A stretch of DNA of 64,000 bases from an uncultured Clostridia bacterium (GTDB taxonomy: Bacteria; Bacillota; Clostridia; Lachnospirales; Anaerotignaceae), in NCBI GenBank assembly GCA_937901125.1, contig CALCGT010000058.1, positions 1 through 64,000 on the forward strand. Reading direction: 5' to 3'. Under the pieces are notes generated by a model, which saw only the letters and a list, made by a program, of their open reading frames with translations, was not told the DNA's origin and did not search any database. This document shows positions 7,779 through 16,627 of the stretch, piece after piece. A program made the translations under genes and the position numbers. How positions within the stretch are numbered: the stretch's first letter is position 1; every line of letters starts with the position of its first letter.

Positions 7779-7807
7779 TTGCCAAGAAGTCTTTTTTTTG
7801 GTATGAT
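7779..7807 (+). promoter_or_regulatory. Sigma-A type promoter of glgP
   Basis: TTGCCA (7779-7784), 17-nt spacer, TATGAT (7802-7807), about 100 nt before the glgP start codon. Confidence 0.7.
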
Positions 7808-7909
7808 TAATGAGCCTGTATCCCATAATAAAGGGTGGGCTGGGAATGCCGATCCCGTAAATTTTTAAAATAAAAAAGAGAAGAGCACCTTTGGAATTAG
7901 GGGGTTATT

Positions 7910-10354
7910 ATGAATCTGATCGGAAAAGAAGAACTGAAGAATATGATCCGGGAAAACGTGAAAACGTTGTACCGTAAAACACTGGAGAATGCCACGGCGG
8001 AAGAACTTTACCAGGCTGCTGTGTTTGCGATTCGGGATGTCATCACAGATAAATGGATGAAGACCCATGATGAATACTATGAAAAAGATGTAAAGGTCGT
8101 TTACTACCTTTCTATGGAATTTTTGATGGGTCGTTTCTTTGGCAACGCCCTTATCAATCTAGAAATGTTCGACGAAGTGAAGGAAGTATTTGACGAACTG
8201 GGCATCGATTATAATGTTGTGGAAGATGCAGAGCCCGACCCCGGTCTGGGCAATGGTGGTCTAGGCAGATTGGCGGCATGTTTTCTGGAATCTTTGTCTA
8301 CCTTGGCGCTGCCTGCCTATGGCTGCGGCATCCGCTACCATTACGGTATTTTCGAACAGCGCATCGAGAAAGGCTATCAGGTAGAAGTACCCGATAACTG
8401 GTTGGAAAACGGCGATCCTTGGGGCATTAGAAGAAATGAATATGCCGTTGAGGTCAAATTTGGCGGCAATGTCCGTGCAGTGCCCAATGAAAACGGCGAA
8501 TATAAATTTGTGCAGGAAAACTATCAGTCTGTTACAGCCATTCCCTATGACTATCCTGTTATCGGCTATGGCAACAACACGGTAAATACTCTGCGCCTGT
8601 GGGAAGCAAAACCCAAGAACAGACTGGACTTGAAATCCTTCAACGAAGGCAATTACCAGAAGGCGGCGGAGGAAGAATTGCTGGCAAGCACACTGACAGA
8701 CGTACTGTATCCTGCCGATGAACATATTCAGGGCAAGGAACTGCGCCTGCGCCAGCAGTATTTCTTCATTTCCGCAACGATCCAGAGAGTCGTTGCCCGT
8801 TTCAAAAAGATGCATACAGACTTCAACGAACTGCCCAATAAGGTGGCATTCCAGCTGAACGATACCCATCCCAGCATGGCTGTGGCGGAACTGATGCGTG
8901 TATTGGTGGATGAAAACGACCTTCCCTGGGATCAGGCTTGGGATATCACCAAAAAGGTCTGCGCCTATACCAACCACACCATCATGGCGGAAGCGTTGGA
9001 AAAATGGCCTATGGAGCTGTTCAGCCGTCTGCTGCCCCGTATCTATCAGATTGTGGAAGAAATCAACCGTCGTTTCGTTTTGGAACTGGTCGAAAAATAT
9101 GGCAACAACCCTGAAAAGATCAGAAAAATGGCTATTATCGCCGATGGGCAGATTCGTATGGCTTATCTGGCTATCGTGGGCAGCCATTCTGTCAACGGCG
9201 TAGCGGCATTGCATACGGAAATTCTGAAAAATCAGGAGCTGAAGGATTTCTATGAGCTGTATCCTCAAAAATTCAACAATAAAACAAATGGTATCACCCA
9301 GAGAAGATGGCTGCTACATTCCAATAAAAAACTGGCAGATCTAATCACGGAAAAAATCGGCAAGGATTGGATTACAGATCTGGATCAGCTGGAAAAGCTG
9401 GTTCCCTATGCAGATGATGCGGAATTCCGTTCCCGTTTTATGGAGATCAAAAAAGAAAATAAAATCGCTCTGGCGAAATATATCAAGGAAACAAAGGGCA
9501 TCGATGTGAACCCCGATTCTATTTTCGATATTCAGGTAAAGCGTCTCCATGAATATAAGAGGCAGCTTTTGAATATCCTCCATGTCATCGGTTTGTATAA
9601 CCAGCTGAAGATGAACCCCAGTCTGGATATGGTTCCCCGCACCTTTATTTTTGGTGCCAAAGCAGCGGCAGGCTATCGCAGAGCAAAGCTCATCATCAAG
9701 CTCATCAATGCCGTTGCGGATGTGGTCAATAACGACCCTACTATCCATGGCAAGATCAAAGTGGTATTCATGGAAAACTATCGGGTATCTTTGGCAGAAA
9801 AACTGATCCCCGCGGCAGATATCAGCGAACAGATCTCCACCGCCGGCAAGGAAGCCTCCGGCACGGGGAATATGAAGTTTATGCTGAATGGTGCTTTGAC
9901 AATCGGTACCATGGATGGTGCCAATGTGGAAATCTGCGAAGAGGTCGGCAGAGAAAATATCTTCATTTTCGGTATGAGTGCCGATGAAGTACAGCAAAAA
10001 TATCAGGGCGGCTATGATCCTTGGATGGTTTATAACATGAATCAGGAAGTGCGTATGGCATTGACCAGCCTCATCGACGGCACCTTTGACCCTGATATGA
10101 ACCTGTTCCGGGAACTGTATGATGCCCTGCTGAACAGTTTTAGCAGCAGAGCTGACGAATATTTCGTTCTGGAGGACTATGCAGATTACGCTCGTGCCCA
10201 CTGGGATATCGACAGAGCATACCGTGATAAGGAAAGATGGGCGAAAATGGCCATTATGAATACAGCAAAGAGCGGCAAGTTCTCTTCTGACAGAACCATC
10301 CGCCAGTATGCTGATGAAATCTGGAACTTGCCCACAGTTGATATCCAAATGTAA
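7910..10354 (+). CDS. glgP: Glycogen/starch alpha-glucan phosphorylase
   Basis: 814 aa, full length for the family. Releases glucose-1-phosphate from glycogen by phosphorolysis, with pyridoxal phosphate as cofactor. Signature regions: DPGLGNGGLGRLAACFLES, ATIQRV near the middle, QLNDTHPSMAVAELMR, the KRLHEYKRQLLN phosphate-site segment, and the cofactor-binding EASGTGNMKFMLNGA with its lysine. Regulatory N-terminal extensions of animal enzymes are missing, as usual in bacteria. It is a single-gene unit with its own promoter; no other glycogen genes are nearby. Confidence 0.97.
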   Translation: MNLIGKEELKNMIRENVKTLYRKTLENATAEELYQAAVFAIRDVITDKWMKTHDEYYEKDVKVVYYLSMEFLMGRFFGNALINLEMFDEVKEVFDELGIDYNVVEDAEPDPGLGNGGLGRLAACFLESLSTLALPAYGCGIRYHYGIFEQRIEKGYQVEVPDNWLENGDPWGIRRNEYAVEVKFGGNVRAVPNENGEYKFVQENYQSVTAIPYDYPVIGYGNNTVNTLRLWEAKPKNRLDLKSFNEGNYQKAAEEELLASTLTDVLYPADEHIQGKELRLRQQYFFISATIQRVVARFKKMHTDFNELPNKVAFQLNDTHPSMAVAELMRVLVDENDLPWDQAWDITKKVCAYTNHTIMAEALEKWPMELFSRLLPRIYQIVEEINRRFVLELVEKYGNNPEKIRKMAIIADGQIRMAYLAIVGSHSVNGVAALHTEILKNQELKDFYELYPQKFNNKTNGITQRRWLLHSNKKLADLITEKIGKDWITDLDQLEKLVPYADDAEFRSRFMEIKKENKIALAKYIKETKGIDVNPDSIFDIQVKRLHEYKRQLLNILHVIGLYNQLKMNPSLDMVPRTFIFGAKAAAGYRRAKLIIKLINAVADVVNNDPTIHGKIKVVFMENYRVSLAEKLIPAADISEQISTAGKEASGTGNMKFMLNGALTIGTMDGANVEICEEVGRENIFIFGMSADEVQQKYQGGYDPWMVYNMNQEVRMALTSLIDGTFDPDMNLFRELYDALLNSFSSRADEYFVLEDYADYARAHWDIDRAYRDKERWAKMAIMNTAKSGKFSSDRTIRQYADEIWNLPTVDIQM

Positions 10355-10375
10355 CATTTTGCAGAAGAGAAATAT

Positions 10376-10404
10376 TTGACATCTCTTCCAATTCCATGTA
10401 CAAT
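10376..10404 (+). promoter_or_regulatory. Strong promoter of tRNA-Arg
   Basis: TTGACA (10376-10381), exactly 17 nt, TACAAT (10399-10404), starting 22 nt after the glgP stop codon and 45 nt before the tRNA. Confidence 0.88.
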
Positions 10405-10448
10405 AGACAATGCAATGAAATTATGAAGGTCGTCTGGCGGCCTTCTAT

Positions 10449-10521
10449 GCACCCGTAGCTCAGGGGATAGAGCGTTCGGCTCCGGACCGAAAGGCCGCAG
10501 GTTCGAATCCTGTCGGGTGCA
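10449..10521 (+). tRNA. tRNA-Arg (CCG)
   Basis: 73-nt cloverleaf: acceptor GCACCCG/CGGGTGC with discriminator A, D-arm AGCTCAGGGGATAGAGC, anticodon loop CTCCGGA giving CCG, T-arm CAGGTTCGAATCCTG. It is a single-tRNA unit with its own consensus promoter and terminator. Confidence 0.96.
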
Positions 10522-10533
10522 GAAAATTAAAAA

Positions 10534-10566
10534 ACCTTCGACGATTTTAATGTCGAAGGTTTTTTG
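10534..10566. terminator. Bidirectional terminator, tRNA-Arg / aminotransferase-like gene
   Basis: ACCTTCGAC/GTCGAAGGT stem flanked by A-rich and T-rich runs on both sides. It ends tRNA-Arg on the plus strand and the convergent gene that stops at 10579 on the minus strand. Confidence 0.88.
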
Positions 10567-10578
10567 CTTTCATGGGGA

Positions 10579-11691
10579 TCAGATCAGACCCAGTTCCTTT
10601 GCACATTCTTCCAGCGCATCCACAACCTGATCCAGATCTTCTTTGGTATGGTCTGCGGAGATGATGGTACGCAGGCGAGCAGTGCCTCTGGGTACCATAG
10701 GGAACTGCAGTGCCTGGGCATAAACGCCTCTTTCATACATCATCTGGCTCAGTTTCTGGGCTTTTTCCGCGTCCCCAACGATGACGGGGATAACAGGAGT
10801 CACGGATGTGCCGATATTCAGACCCAGCTTGCTGAGGCGGTCTGCGAAATAGTTGCGGTTTTCCCACAGCTTATCCACCAGTGCTGTGTTTTCCATCACC
10901 AGATCCACTGCCTTTGCCGCCGCTGCTGTCAGGCAGGGAGCCATAGGGGAAGCGGTGAAGATGAAGCTTCTTGCCTTGGGGCGCAGGCTTTCGATAAATT
11001 CCTTGGGGCCTGCTACAAAGCCGCCGGCGGAACCGAATGCCTTGGACAGAGAGCCTGTTTCGATGGTGATGCGATCTCTCAGACCGAAGTGGTCAACGGT
11101 ACCTCTGCCAGCGGGACCCATTACGCCGTCGCCATGGGCATCGTCTACCACCAGCATTGCGCCGTATTTATCTGCCAGATCTGCCATTTCGGGCAGGGGC
11201 GCCAAATCACCGTCCATGCTAAATACACCGTCTGTGATGATGAGCTTTTTGCCTTCTACGGGTTCTTTCAGCAGCTCTTCCAGATGTGCCATATCCATGT
11301 GGCGGAAAACCTTGATCTTCGCACCGGACAGGCGGCAGCCATCGATGATGGAGCCGTGGTTCAGTTCATCGCTGTAGATGAAATCGCCCTTGCCCACCAG
11401 CTGTGGGATTAGACCGGAGTTGGCGGAAACGCCGCAGTTGAATACCAGTGTGGCTTCTACGCCTTTGAATTTTGCCAGCTTTTCTTCCAGTTCATCATGA
11501 ACGGGATAGTTACCGCAGATATTTCTGCTGGCTGTTGTGGCAACGCCGTATTTTTCCAGTGCTTCTTTTGCGGCAGCCACTACTGCGGGATGGTTTGCCA
11601 GACCTAGGTAGTTATTGGACGCCATATTGATGACTTCTCGGCCATCCAAAATGATGCGGCCGCCCTGGGGACTATATAATGTTCTGTACAT
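10579..11691 (-). CDS. Kbl/BioF-type PLP-dependent acyl-CoA:amino acid C-acyltransferase
   Basis: 370 aa. Alpha-oxoamine synthase family: either 2-amino-3-ketobutyrate CoA ligase (glycine C-acetyltransferase) or 8-amino-7-oxononanoate synthase. Visible: MASNNYLGLANHP (23-35), FNCGVSANSG, SDELNHGSIIDG, VVDDAHGDG (181-189) and the cofactor lysine K217 in TGSLSKAFG. The N-terminus is about 20 residues shorter than typical members; the chosen ATG has AGAAGG seven bases upstream and no better start lies in frame. No threonine dehydrogenase or biotin gene is next to it, so the substrate stays open, though the overall wording is closer to Kbl. Confidence 0.88.
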   Translation of the reverse strand: MYRTLYSPQGGRIILDGREVINMASNNYLGLANHPAVVAAAKEALEKYGVATTASRNICGNYPVHDELEEKLAKFKGVEATLVFNCGVSANSGLIPQLVGKGDFIYSDELNHGSIIDGCRLSGAKIKVFRHMDMAHLEELLKEPVEGKKLIITDGVFSMDGDLAPLPEMADLADKYGAMLVVDDAHGDGVMGPAGRGTVDHFGLRDRITIETGSLSKAFGSAGGFVAGPKEFIESLRPKARSFIFTASPMAPCLTAAAAKAVDLVMENTALVDKLWENRNYFADRLSKLGLNIGTSVTPVIPVIVGDAEKAQKLSQMMYERGVYAQALQFPMVPRGTARLRTIISADHTKEDLDQVVDALEECAKELGLI

Positions 11692-12241
11692 GGGGATACC
11701 TTCTTTCTTGCTATATAAAGATAGTTGCTTATGAATATATCATACTACAAGAACAGAAAGAGGGGAAGGTTAATTTCGTACAGTATAAGTTGCATTTAAA
11801 TGAAATTTACTTTAGTGAATTTTGAATAGAAAGGGGAACGGCGCCTTCTTGGGGGAGAAGACGCCGTGTAAGGGTTGTCATTGCCACGCAGAAAAACAGT
11901 TAGGGGGCGTTTTTGCGCTTGGGAAGCAATGACAAGAAGAGATGAAAAGTTTGATTCAAAATAGCTTGAAGTTAGGAGAAAAACCTCAAACTACAGAAGC
12001 AAGCATAGTTAAAAATACGATTTTCTAACAAAGACACCAAAACAACAACGTGTTTGATGCCTCTGTTATCGTTTTTTCTTAAGTACATCATACATGATTT
12101 TGAACGAAATATCAATAGAAAATTTTGCTGATATCCATAGAAATTTTCAAAAAGCGATGTAAAAGGGGGCGAGAGCCAGAAAAATATTGTCAAATGCCAG
12201 CTTTTTTGCTAACATTATGAAAAGAAAGGCGGGAGACGCGT
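11692..12241. other. Intergenic region, 550 bp, no protein gene
   Basis: Between divergent genes. I see no credible coding frame. It holds the hairpin pair at 11838-11935 described separately, an AT-rich stretch with small repeats and, near the right end, the promoter of the DtxR-type regulator (TTGTCA 12187-12192, 17 nt, TAACAT 12210-12215). Confidence 0.6.
11838..11935. ncRNA. Possible structured RNA (two nested hairpins)
   Basis: Hairpin 1: ACGGCG-C-CTTCT (from 11838) pairs with AGAAG-ACGCCGT (to 11867), a GGGG-rich loop between. Hairpin 2: TTGTCATTGC (11875-11884) pairs perfectly with GCAATGACAA (11926-11935), enclosing a second stem CGCA-g-AAAAAC / GTTTTTGCG around AGTTAGGGGG. No T run follows on the plus strand; on the minus strand hairpin 1 is followed by TCCCCTTTTCT, so a minus-strand RNA ending there is possible. 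It matches no RNA family I can name. Confidence 0.4.
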
Positions 12242-12634
12242 ATGAAAACACAGGAATCCATGGAAAATTATCTGGAAACCATTTATGTATTAGATCAGAA
12301 AACAGGTTATGTACGTTCTGTGGACGTGGCAACGGAATTGGGCTTCAGCAAACCCAGCATTTCCAATGCCATGAAAAAGCTGAAAGCGGAAGGCTATGTG
12401 CAGATAGAAGAAAAAGGCCGTATCGTGCTGACAGAAAAGGGCAGAGCCTTGGCAGAAGGAACCTATGAAAAACATTGTGTGATCTCTCATTTGCTGATGG
12501 ATATCGGCGTTAGCGAGGGAACCGCCTTGAAAGATGCCTGCCGTATGGAGCATATCCTCAGCGAAGAAACCTTCGCCTGTATGAAAGCCCATCATCAGAA
12601 ATGGCATGAACTGAATCCCGACGTGAAAGAATAA
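12242..12634 (+). CDS. DtxR/MntR-family metal-dependent regulator
   Basis: 130 aa. The N-terminal winged helix (ESMENYLETIYVLDQ, then VRSVDVATELGFSKPSISNAMKKL) and the metal-binding dimerisation segment (HCVISHLLMDIGV..ALKDACRMEHILSEETF) are the standard two-domain DtxR/MntR core; the SH3-like third domain is absent, as in MntR. Such proteins repress manganese or iron uptake genes when metal is bound. No transporter is adjacent, although feoAB and a zinc-type ABC system lie elsewhere in the window. Ligand not assignable. SD GGCGGGAG. Confidence 0.93.
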   Translation: MKTQESMENYLETIYVLDQKTGYVRSVDVATELGFSKPSISNAMKKLKAEGYVQIEEKGRIVLTEKGRALAEGTYEKHCVISHLLMDIGVSEGTALKDACRMEHILSEETFACMKAHHQKWHELNPDVKE

Positions 12635-12636
12635 AA

Positions 12637-12683
12637 AACAGACCCAAAGTCCCCTGGGAAGGAACAAGGGTCTGTTCTTTTTT
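12637..12683. terminator. Bidirectional terminator between regulator and deacetylase
   Basis: AACAGACCC (12637-12645) pairs with GGGTCTGTT (12668-12676), with an A run before and a long T run after, between two convergent genes. Confidence 0.88.
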
Positions 12684-14116
12684 TATTTTTCCTGGAAATA
12701 GGAGTATCCGTAAATTTTGCCGCTTGCGGGAGTTTCTCCATGCTTTGCCTGGATCAGTTCGGAAACGGTCACCAGTTCATAGCCCTGCCCCTGCAGATAA
12801 GGCACCAAAATGGCGGTGGCTTCTGCGGTAGAGATATAAATGCCGTGCATTAGGATGACTTTCCCGTCCAGATTGCCGGAGGATTTTATCACATCCAAAA
12901 TAGCTTTGGCATCCCGGCTCTTCCAGTCTAGGGTATCGATGGACCAGAGGTAGATGGGCATGGGGATCTGTTTTTTCACGTTTTCATTACAGGCTCCATA
13001 AGGAGGACGGAAAACAGCAGGGTCTTTCCCTAGAGCCTTTTGAAAGGCGGCAGATGTTTTCTTTACGTCTGCGGAAATTTCTGAGGCAGTCAGCTTGCTA
13101 AAATTTTTATGGTCGTAGGAATGGCTGCCGACTTCGCAGCCCAGAGCCGCTTCCCGCTTCACCACATCAGGGTATTTTTCCACTAGATGCCCCAGATCAA
13201 AGAAGGTAGCCTTGGCGCCGTATTGTTCCAGGGTATCCAGAATGGCATTGGTGGCAATGGGATTGGGACCGTCGTCATAGGTCAGGGCCACCATTTTTTT
13301 ATTGGATTTTTCCGGGGGAACCAGGGTTTCTGCTTTGGGTGCCTGAATTTTTGTCCGCATGTCCTTGTAGGGGATAGTCAGACTGACAATGCTATAGCTG
13401 CCGGGAAAGAGGTCGTAACGGTCGAAATAGAACAGCACGCCTTCAGTGGTGAAGGCAAAGCGGTCGAAGCGACCCCCATCCGGGGCAAGGAGTGTGGCAT
13501 AGTTGCCGAAGAGACCTTTGTTATAGGGCTCCGTGGTGGTGAAATATTTCTGGGTATAGCTGGAAGCATTCTTTGCAAAATCCGTCCACATCAGCTCTTC
13601 CGCGGGGATTTCCTCATCCTTGCTCAGGTCGAAATGGAAGATTTGGATACGGGTATGGGGCAAAAGAATGCCGTCTGCTTCATGGGTCTGGAAAAACACA
13701 AGGCTCATGTGGTCGTTATCTGTCAGATAGGCTTCATACCCCAAATATAATGTTGCTTCCGTTTCTTTGCCGCGTTTTGTTGCATTTTCAGGCGTTTCTG
13801 TCGGTAAAAATTCCTGATCGAAAGCATTACGGATCTCTGTCACGATGCCTTCAATGCGTGCATCCACAGCGGCACACCCTGTTTTGGGATATTGCAGTAC
13901 ATAGGAAAGGGGCTTCTGGTATTCCACCACATTGGCGGCTTCCCCAACTTCCTGATGTTCCTGATAGGCTGCCCAGTAAGTTTCCCCTTTTTGGGTCAGC
14001 TCTGTGATTTTTTTACGATTGAGCATGTAAAGCCCGCTGTTGGTGGCACTGCAACCACAGCAGGAAAGGAGCAGTATGCCCATTAAAAAGAAAGCAAAAA
14101 TGCGTTTCGGTTTCAT
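12683..14116 (-). CDS. Polysaccharide deacetylase lipoprotein with DUF3298-like domain
   Basis: 477 aa from the ATG at 14116, chosen because it begins a lipoprotein signal (MKPKRIFAFFLMGILLL then SCCGC lipobox) and has AGGAGAG upstream. An extracellular region of about 260 residues resembles the DUF4163/DUF3298 (RsiV-like) peptidoglycan-interaction domain. The C-terminal NodB domain carries its motifs: TYDDGP (motif 1), HSYDH (zinc histidines), RPPYGA, DTLDW and LMHG. It probably removes acetyl groups from cell-wall glycan outside the membrane. The start overlaps the stop of the EFR1 gene (ATGA), so the two are co-translated, an odd pairing in function. Confidence 0.9.
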   Translation of the reverse strand: MKPKRIFAFFLMGILLLSCCGCSATNSGLYMLNRKKITELTQKGETYWAAYQEHQEVGEAANVVEYQKPLSYVLQYPKTGCAAVDARIEGIVTEIRNAFDQEFLPTETPENATKRGKETEATLYLGYEAYLTDNDHMSLVFFQTHEADGILLPHTRIQIFHFDLSKDEEIPAEELMWTDFAKNASSYTQKYFTTTEPYNKGLFGNYATLLAPDGGRFDRFAFTTEGVLFYFDRYDLFPGSYSIVSLTIPYKDMRTKIQAPKAETLVPPEKSNKKMVALTYDDGPNPIATNAILDTLEQYGAKATFFDLGHLVEKYPDVVKREAALGCEVGSHSYDHKNFSKLTASEISADVKKTSAAFQKALGKDPAVFRPPYGACNENVKKQIPMPIYLWSIDTLDWKSRDAKAILDVIKSSGNLDGKVILMHGIYISTAEATAILVPYLQGQGYELVTVSELIQAKHGETPASGKIYGYSYFQEK

Positions 14117-14895
14117 TGATCGGTCTCTCCTGTATGATAGATAGGGTGTACATAACGTCCACGATTTGTTGTTTTCTTGCCGTATTGGATGGCCTTGGCA
14201 GGGCAACGGTTGATGCAGGCCAGGCACATGTTACAGGTATCCTCTGTCCATACGGGCTTGCCCACGGTCATGCTGATGCAGCCGCTGCTGCAGATTCGTT
14301 CACATTGGCCACAGCCAATGCAGTCGTTGGTGACATAGAAGGGTTTTGTTTTCATGCCTTTGCAGAAAGCGGGATTCACTGCTGTACTTAGGAAGCCGCC
14401 GAATTTTCCCCGTTTCACCCGGAAAAAATCGCTCCAGTTCAGCTTGACGGCACGGAGGATATTGTCCAGTGTTTTTTCTGCCTTTGCCAGCTTTTCGGTG
14501 GAGAGCTCTACTTTTTCCGTGTCAAACAGGATGACGCAGTTATCGGGCATCACCACAGAAAAGCCACTGTCCAGTACAAGACCGTTTTCTTCCAGGGCAT
14601 TTTCAAAAATATCCATGGTTTTGCCGGCGGAGCTGCCGCAGGTGCAGACTGCAAAGATATAGGGATCACCGGAATAATACAATTCCAGATTTTTTACAAA
14701 ATCGGTCACTACTTTGGGGGGTGCCCATGCGTAAACAGGGAATACAAAGCCCAATCTTTCACTTGCCTTCAAAGTATGGGTATAATTGCCCTCTCGGACA
14801 GCCAGAGCAATATCGATAAGGTCTTCGCCCAGACCATCGGCCAGTTTTTTCGCTGCTGCGTAGGAATTGCCGGTACCGCTGAAATAATAGATCAT
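14113..14895 (-). CDS. EFR1-family flavodoxin-ferredoxin fusion
   Basis: 260 aa. The N-terminal half is flavodoxin-like (MIYYFSGTGNSYAAAKKLA is the FMN phosphate loop; VYAWAPPKVVTDFV and CTCGSSAGKT follow). The C-terminal part has two [4Fe-4S] motifs: CIGCGQCERICSSGC and CNMCLACINRCPAKAI. This is the EFR1 arrangement, a cytoplasmic electron carrier of anaerobes with no defined partner. SD AGGAGGGG. It is first gene of a two-gene unit with the deacetylase. Confidence 0.92.
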   Translation of the reverse strand: MIYYFSGTGNSYAAAKKLADGLGEDLIDIALAVREGNYTHTLKASERLGFVFPVYAWAPPKVVTDFVKNLELYYSGDPYIFAVCTCGSSAGKTMDIFENALEENGLVLDSGFSVVMPDNCVILFDTEKVELSTEKLAKAEKTLDNILRAVKLNWSDFFRVKRGKFGGFLSTAVNPAFCKGMKTKPFYVTNDCIGCGQCERICSSGCISMTVGKPVWTEDTCNMCLACINRCPAKAIQYGKKTTNRGRYVHPIYHTGETDQ

Positions 14896-15115
14896 AAAAG
14901 TCCCCTCCTAATATGATACGTCCTTTTGTTGCATATTGTAGATAAGCATATCATAGCATATTTTCCATAGAAAAACTCTGAAGAAAATATTAAATTTTTA
15001 ATACAATTCTGATTGGGAGCAGCTTCAAGATGTATTGTATGAAAAATATGTTTTTTTCAGACGCTGCTCTCTTCATAGACGTAAAAAGAAGGGAAAAAGT
15101 TTGCATTTTTTTGTC

Positions 15116-15144
15116 TTTACACAAATTTTTTGAAAAGATATACT
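15116..15144 (+). promoter_or_regulatory. Promoter of the HD hydrolase-AlkD unit
   Basis: TTTACA (15116-15121), 17-nt spacer, TATACT (15139-15144), 36 nt before the start codon. Just upstream (15017-15069) an imperfect nested hairpin GAGCAGC...GCTGCTC encloses TGAAAAA-TAT-GTTTTTTTCA. Confidence 0.72.
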
Positions 15145-15180
15145 GAAGATAAGAAATCTAAGGAGAAAAGGGGCGGAAAA

Positions 15181-15606
15181 ATGCTGGAAAAAGCCATCAT
15201 CTTAGCGGCAAAAGGACACACCGGGCAGGTGGATAAGGGGGGGCAGCCCTACATTCTGCATCCTCTACGGGTGATGCTCCAATGCGGGACCTTGGAGGAA
15301 AAGACCGTTGCCATCCTCCATGACCTTTTGGAGGATACCCCATATACTGCCCAAGATTTGAAAAAAGAAGAATTTTCGCCGGAGGTTATCGAAGCTGTTT
15401 CCTGTCTGACTCGTGGGGAAGGGGAGGATTATATGGCATATATTGGGCGTGTCTGCGAAAACCCCTTGGCGGCAAAGGTGAAGCAGGTTGATCTGATGGA
15501 TAACATGGACATCAGCCGTATCCCAAACCCTACGGAAAAGGATGAGCAGCGATTGAAGAAATATGAAGCTGCTTTGCGGCGGATCGAAGAGAGATGGAAA
15601 GGGTGA
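15181..15606 (+). CDS. HD-domain (p)ppGpp hydrolase-like protein
   Basis: 141 aa from the ATG that follows an AAGGAG/GGGGCGG-rich leader. HTGQVDKGGQPYILHPLRV and AILHDLLEDT carry the HD metal ligands of the SpoT/Mesh1-type phosphohydrolase domain; there is no synthetase or TGS domain. It is likely a small alarmone or nucleotide pyrophosphate hydrolase. It slightly precedes, and is transcribed with, the AlkD-like gene. Confidence 0.88.
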   Translation: MLEKAIILAAKGHTGQVDKGGQPYILHPLRVMLQCGTLEEKTVAILHDLLEDTPYTAQDLKKEEFSPEVIEAVSCLTRGEGEDYMAYIGRVCENPLAAKVKQVDLMDNMDISRIPNPTEKDEQRLKKYEAALRRIEERWKG

Positions 15607-15611
15607 GCGCA

Positions 15612-16319
15612 ATGGAAAGCTGGACAGAGGAGAAGTATGAAGCCTTTCGGCAGGAACTGTTTTCGCAGGGAGAAGAAGAGTATAAAAAATTCCACGAAAA
15701 GCTGCTTTGTTCGGAGCTGCCTGTCATCGGGCTGCGAGTGCCGTTTTTAAGAAAAACAGCAGCGAAGATCGCTAAGGAGGACGGCGAGAGTTTTCTGCGC
15801 TTTTGCGGGAAGAATACCTATGAAGAACGGCTGCTCTATGGGCTGGTGGCTGCGGCGCTGCCCGTTTCCTATGAGGCCTTCCTGCCCTATTGTGATTATT
15901 ATACAGAGCATCTGGTGGAAAACTGGGCTCATTGCGATGTGTTCTGTTCTTCCATAAAAAAGAAGCTGAAGGGACATGAAAGGGATTTCTTTCAATATAT
16001 CGAAAAATATCTGGAATCAGAAAACCCTTGGGCCGTCCGTGTGGGTATCATTCTGATGTTGAGCCAGTATCTGATATCAGAATATCTGAAAGAGGTATTG
16101 GAGCGGATAGATGCCATCCATTCCGATTATTATTATGTTCGCATGGGGCAGGCGTGGCTTCTGGCGACGGCTTGGGCGAAGGATAGAGAGACTTGTCTGG
16201 AATATCTCTCCCATTCTAATCTGGATGACTGGACGTTTCATAAATTTATTCAAAAAGCCTGCGAGTCCTACCGTGTTTCTGCGGAGGACAAAACCTATTT
16301 GAGAAGCCTGAAGAAATAA
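15612..16319 (+). CDS. DNA alkylation repair protein, AlkD-like
   Basis: 235 aa. Helical HEAT-like repeat protein; LRVPFLRKTAAKIAK, EERLLYGLVAAA, VENWAHCDVFCSS and NPWAVRVGIILML match the AlkD/DNA-7-methylguanine glycosylase family, where the conserved W and D lie in the DNA groove. It would excise bulky or cationic alkylated bases. The start at 15612 follows GGAAAGGGTGAGCGC; an in-frame start six codons earlier overlaps the HD gene. Confidence 0.9.
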   Translation: MESWTEEKYEAFRQELFSQGEEEYKKFHEKLLCSELPVIGLRVPFLRKTAAKIAKEDGESFLRFCGKNTYEERLLYGLVAAALPVSYEAFLPYCDYYTEHLVENWAHCDVFCSSIKKKLKGHERDFFQYIEKYLESENPWAVRVGIILMLSQYLISEYLKEVLERIDAIHSDYYYVRMGQAWLLATAWAKDRETCLEYLSHSNLDDWTFHKFIQKACESYRVSAEDKTYLRSLKK

Positions 16320-16627
16320 GAAATCCATACAATTTATTAGGGGATTCTAAGGAAAAGGGAAAAGACCCTGTCGGCGATTTGTGGACATTGTGAAAAAACC
16401 ATCGATTGATAATGAAAAATTATTGATTTATAAAGAATAATAATTTGATTTTATCAAAAAACAGGAGTAAGCTATATCACAAAGGAAACAAACAGCTGAT
16501 ATAAAGTTGAAAGATTTTAAAATAAAATCATTTGAACTTTGAAATGAAAAATGCCGTTTGGCGCAAGCCCGACGGCATTTTTCGAGAAAAGCAACTTTAT
16601 CAAAGCAGAGAGAACGGAGGAAAGACG
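16320..16627 (+). promoter_or_regulatory. Leader region of the siroheme operon with terminator-like hairpin
   Basis: No gene. AT-rich, with a palindrome TTTGAT-TTT-ATCAAA (16444-16458). At 16548-16582 a 12-bp stem with one mismatch (ATGCCGTTTGGC / GCCCGACGGCAT), a GCAA tetraloop and a T run stands only 45 nt before the first start codon of the operon. There is no room for a promoter after it, so it looks like an attenuator, or else the late terminator of the AlkD gene. Confidence 0.55.

Noticed and set aside
8261..10357. Two large minus-strand frames opposite glgP
   Set aside because: glgP is unmistakable on the plus strand, and the opposite frames have no recognisable domain or ribosome binding site.
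16340..16400. A cobalamin riboswitch before the siroheme operon
   Set aside because: The B12-box core is not present in the leader.
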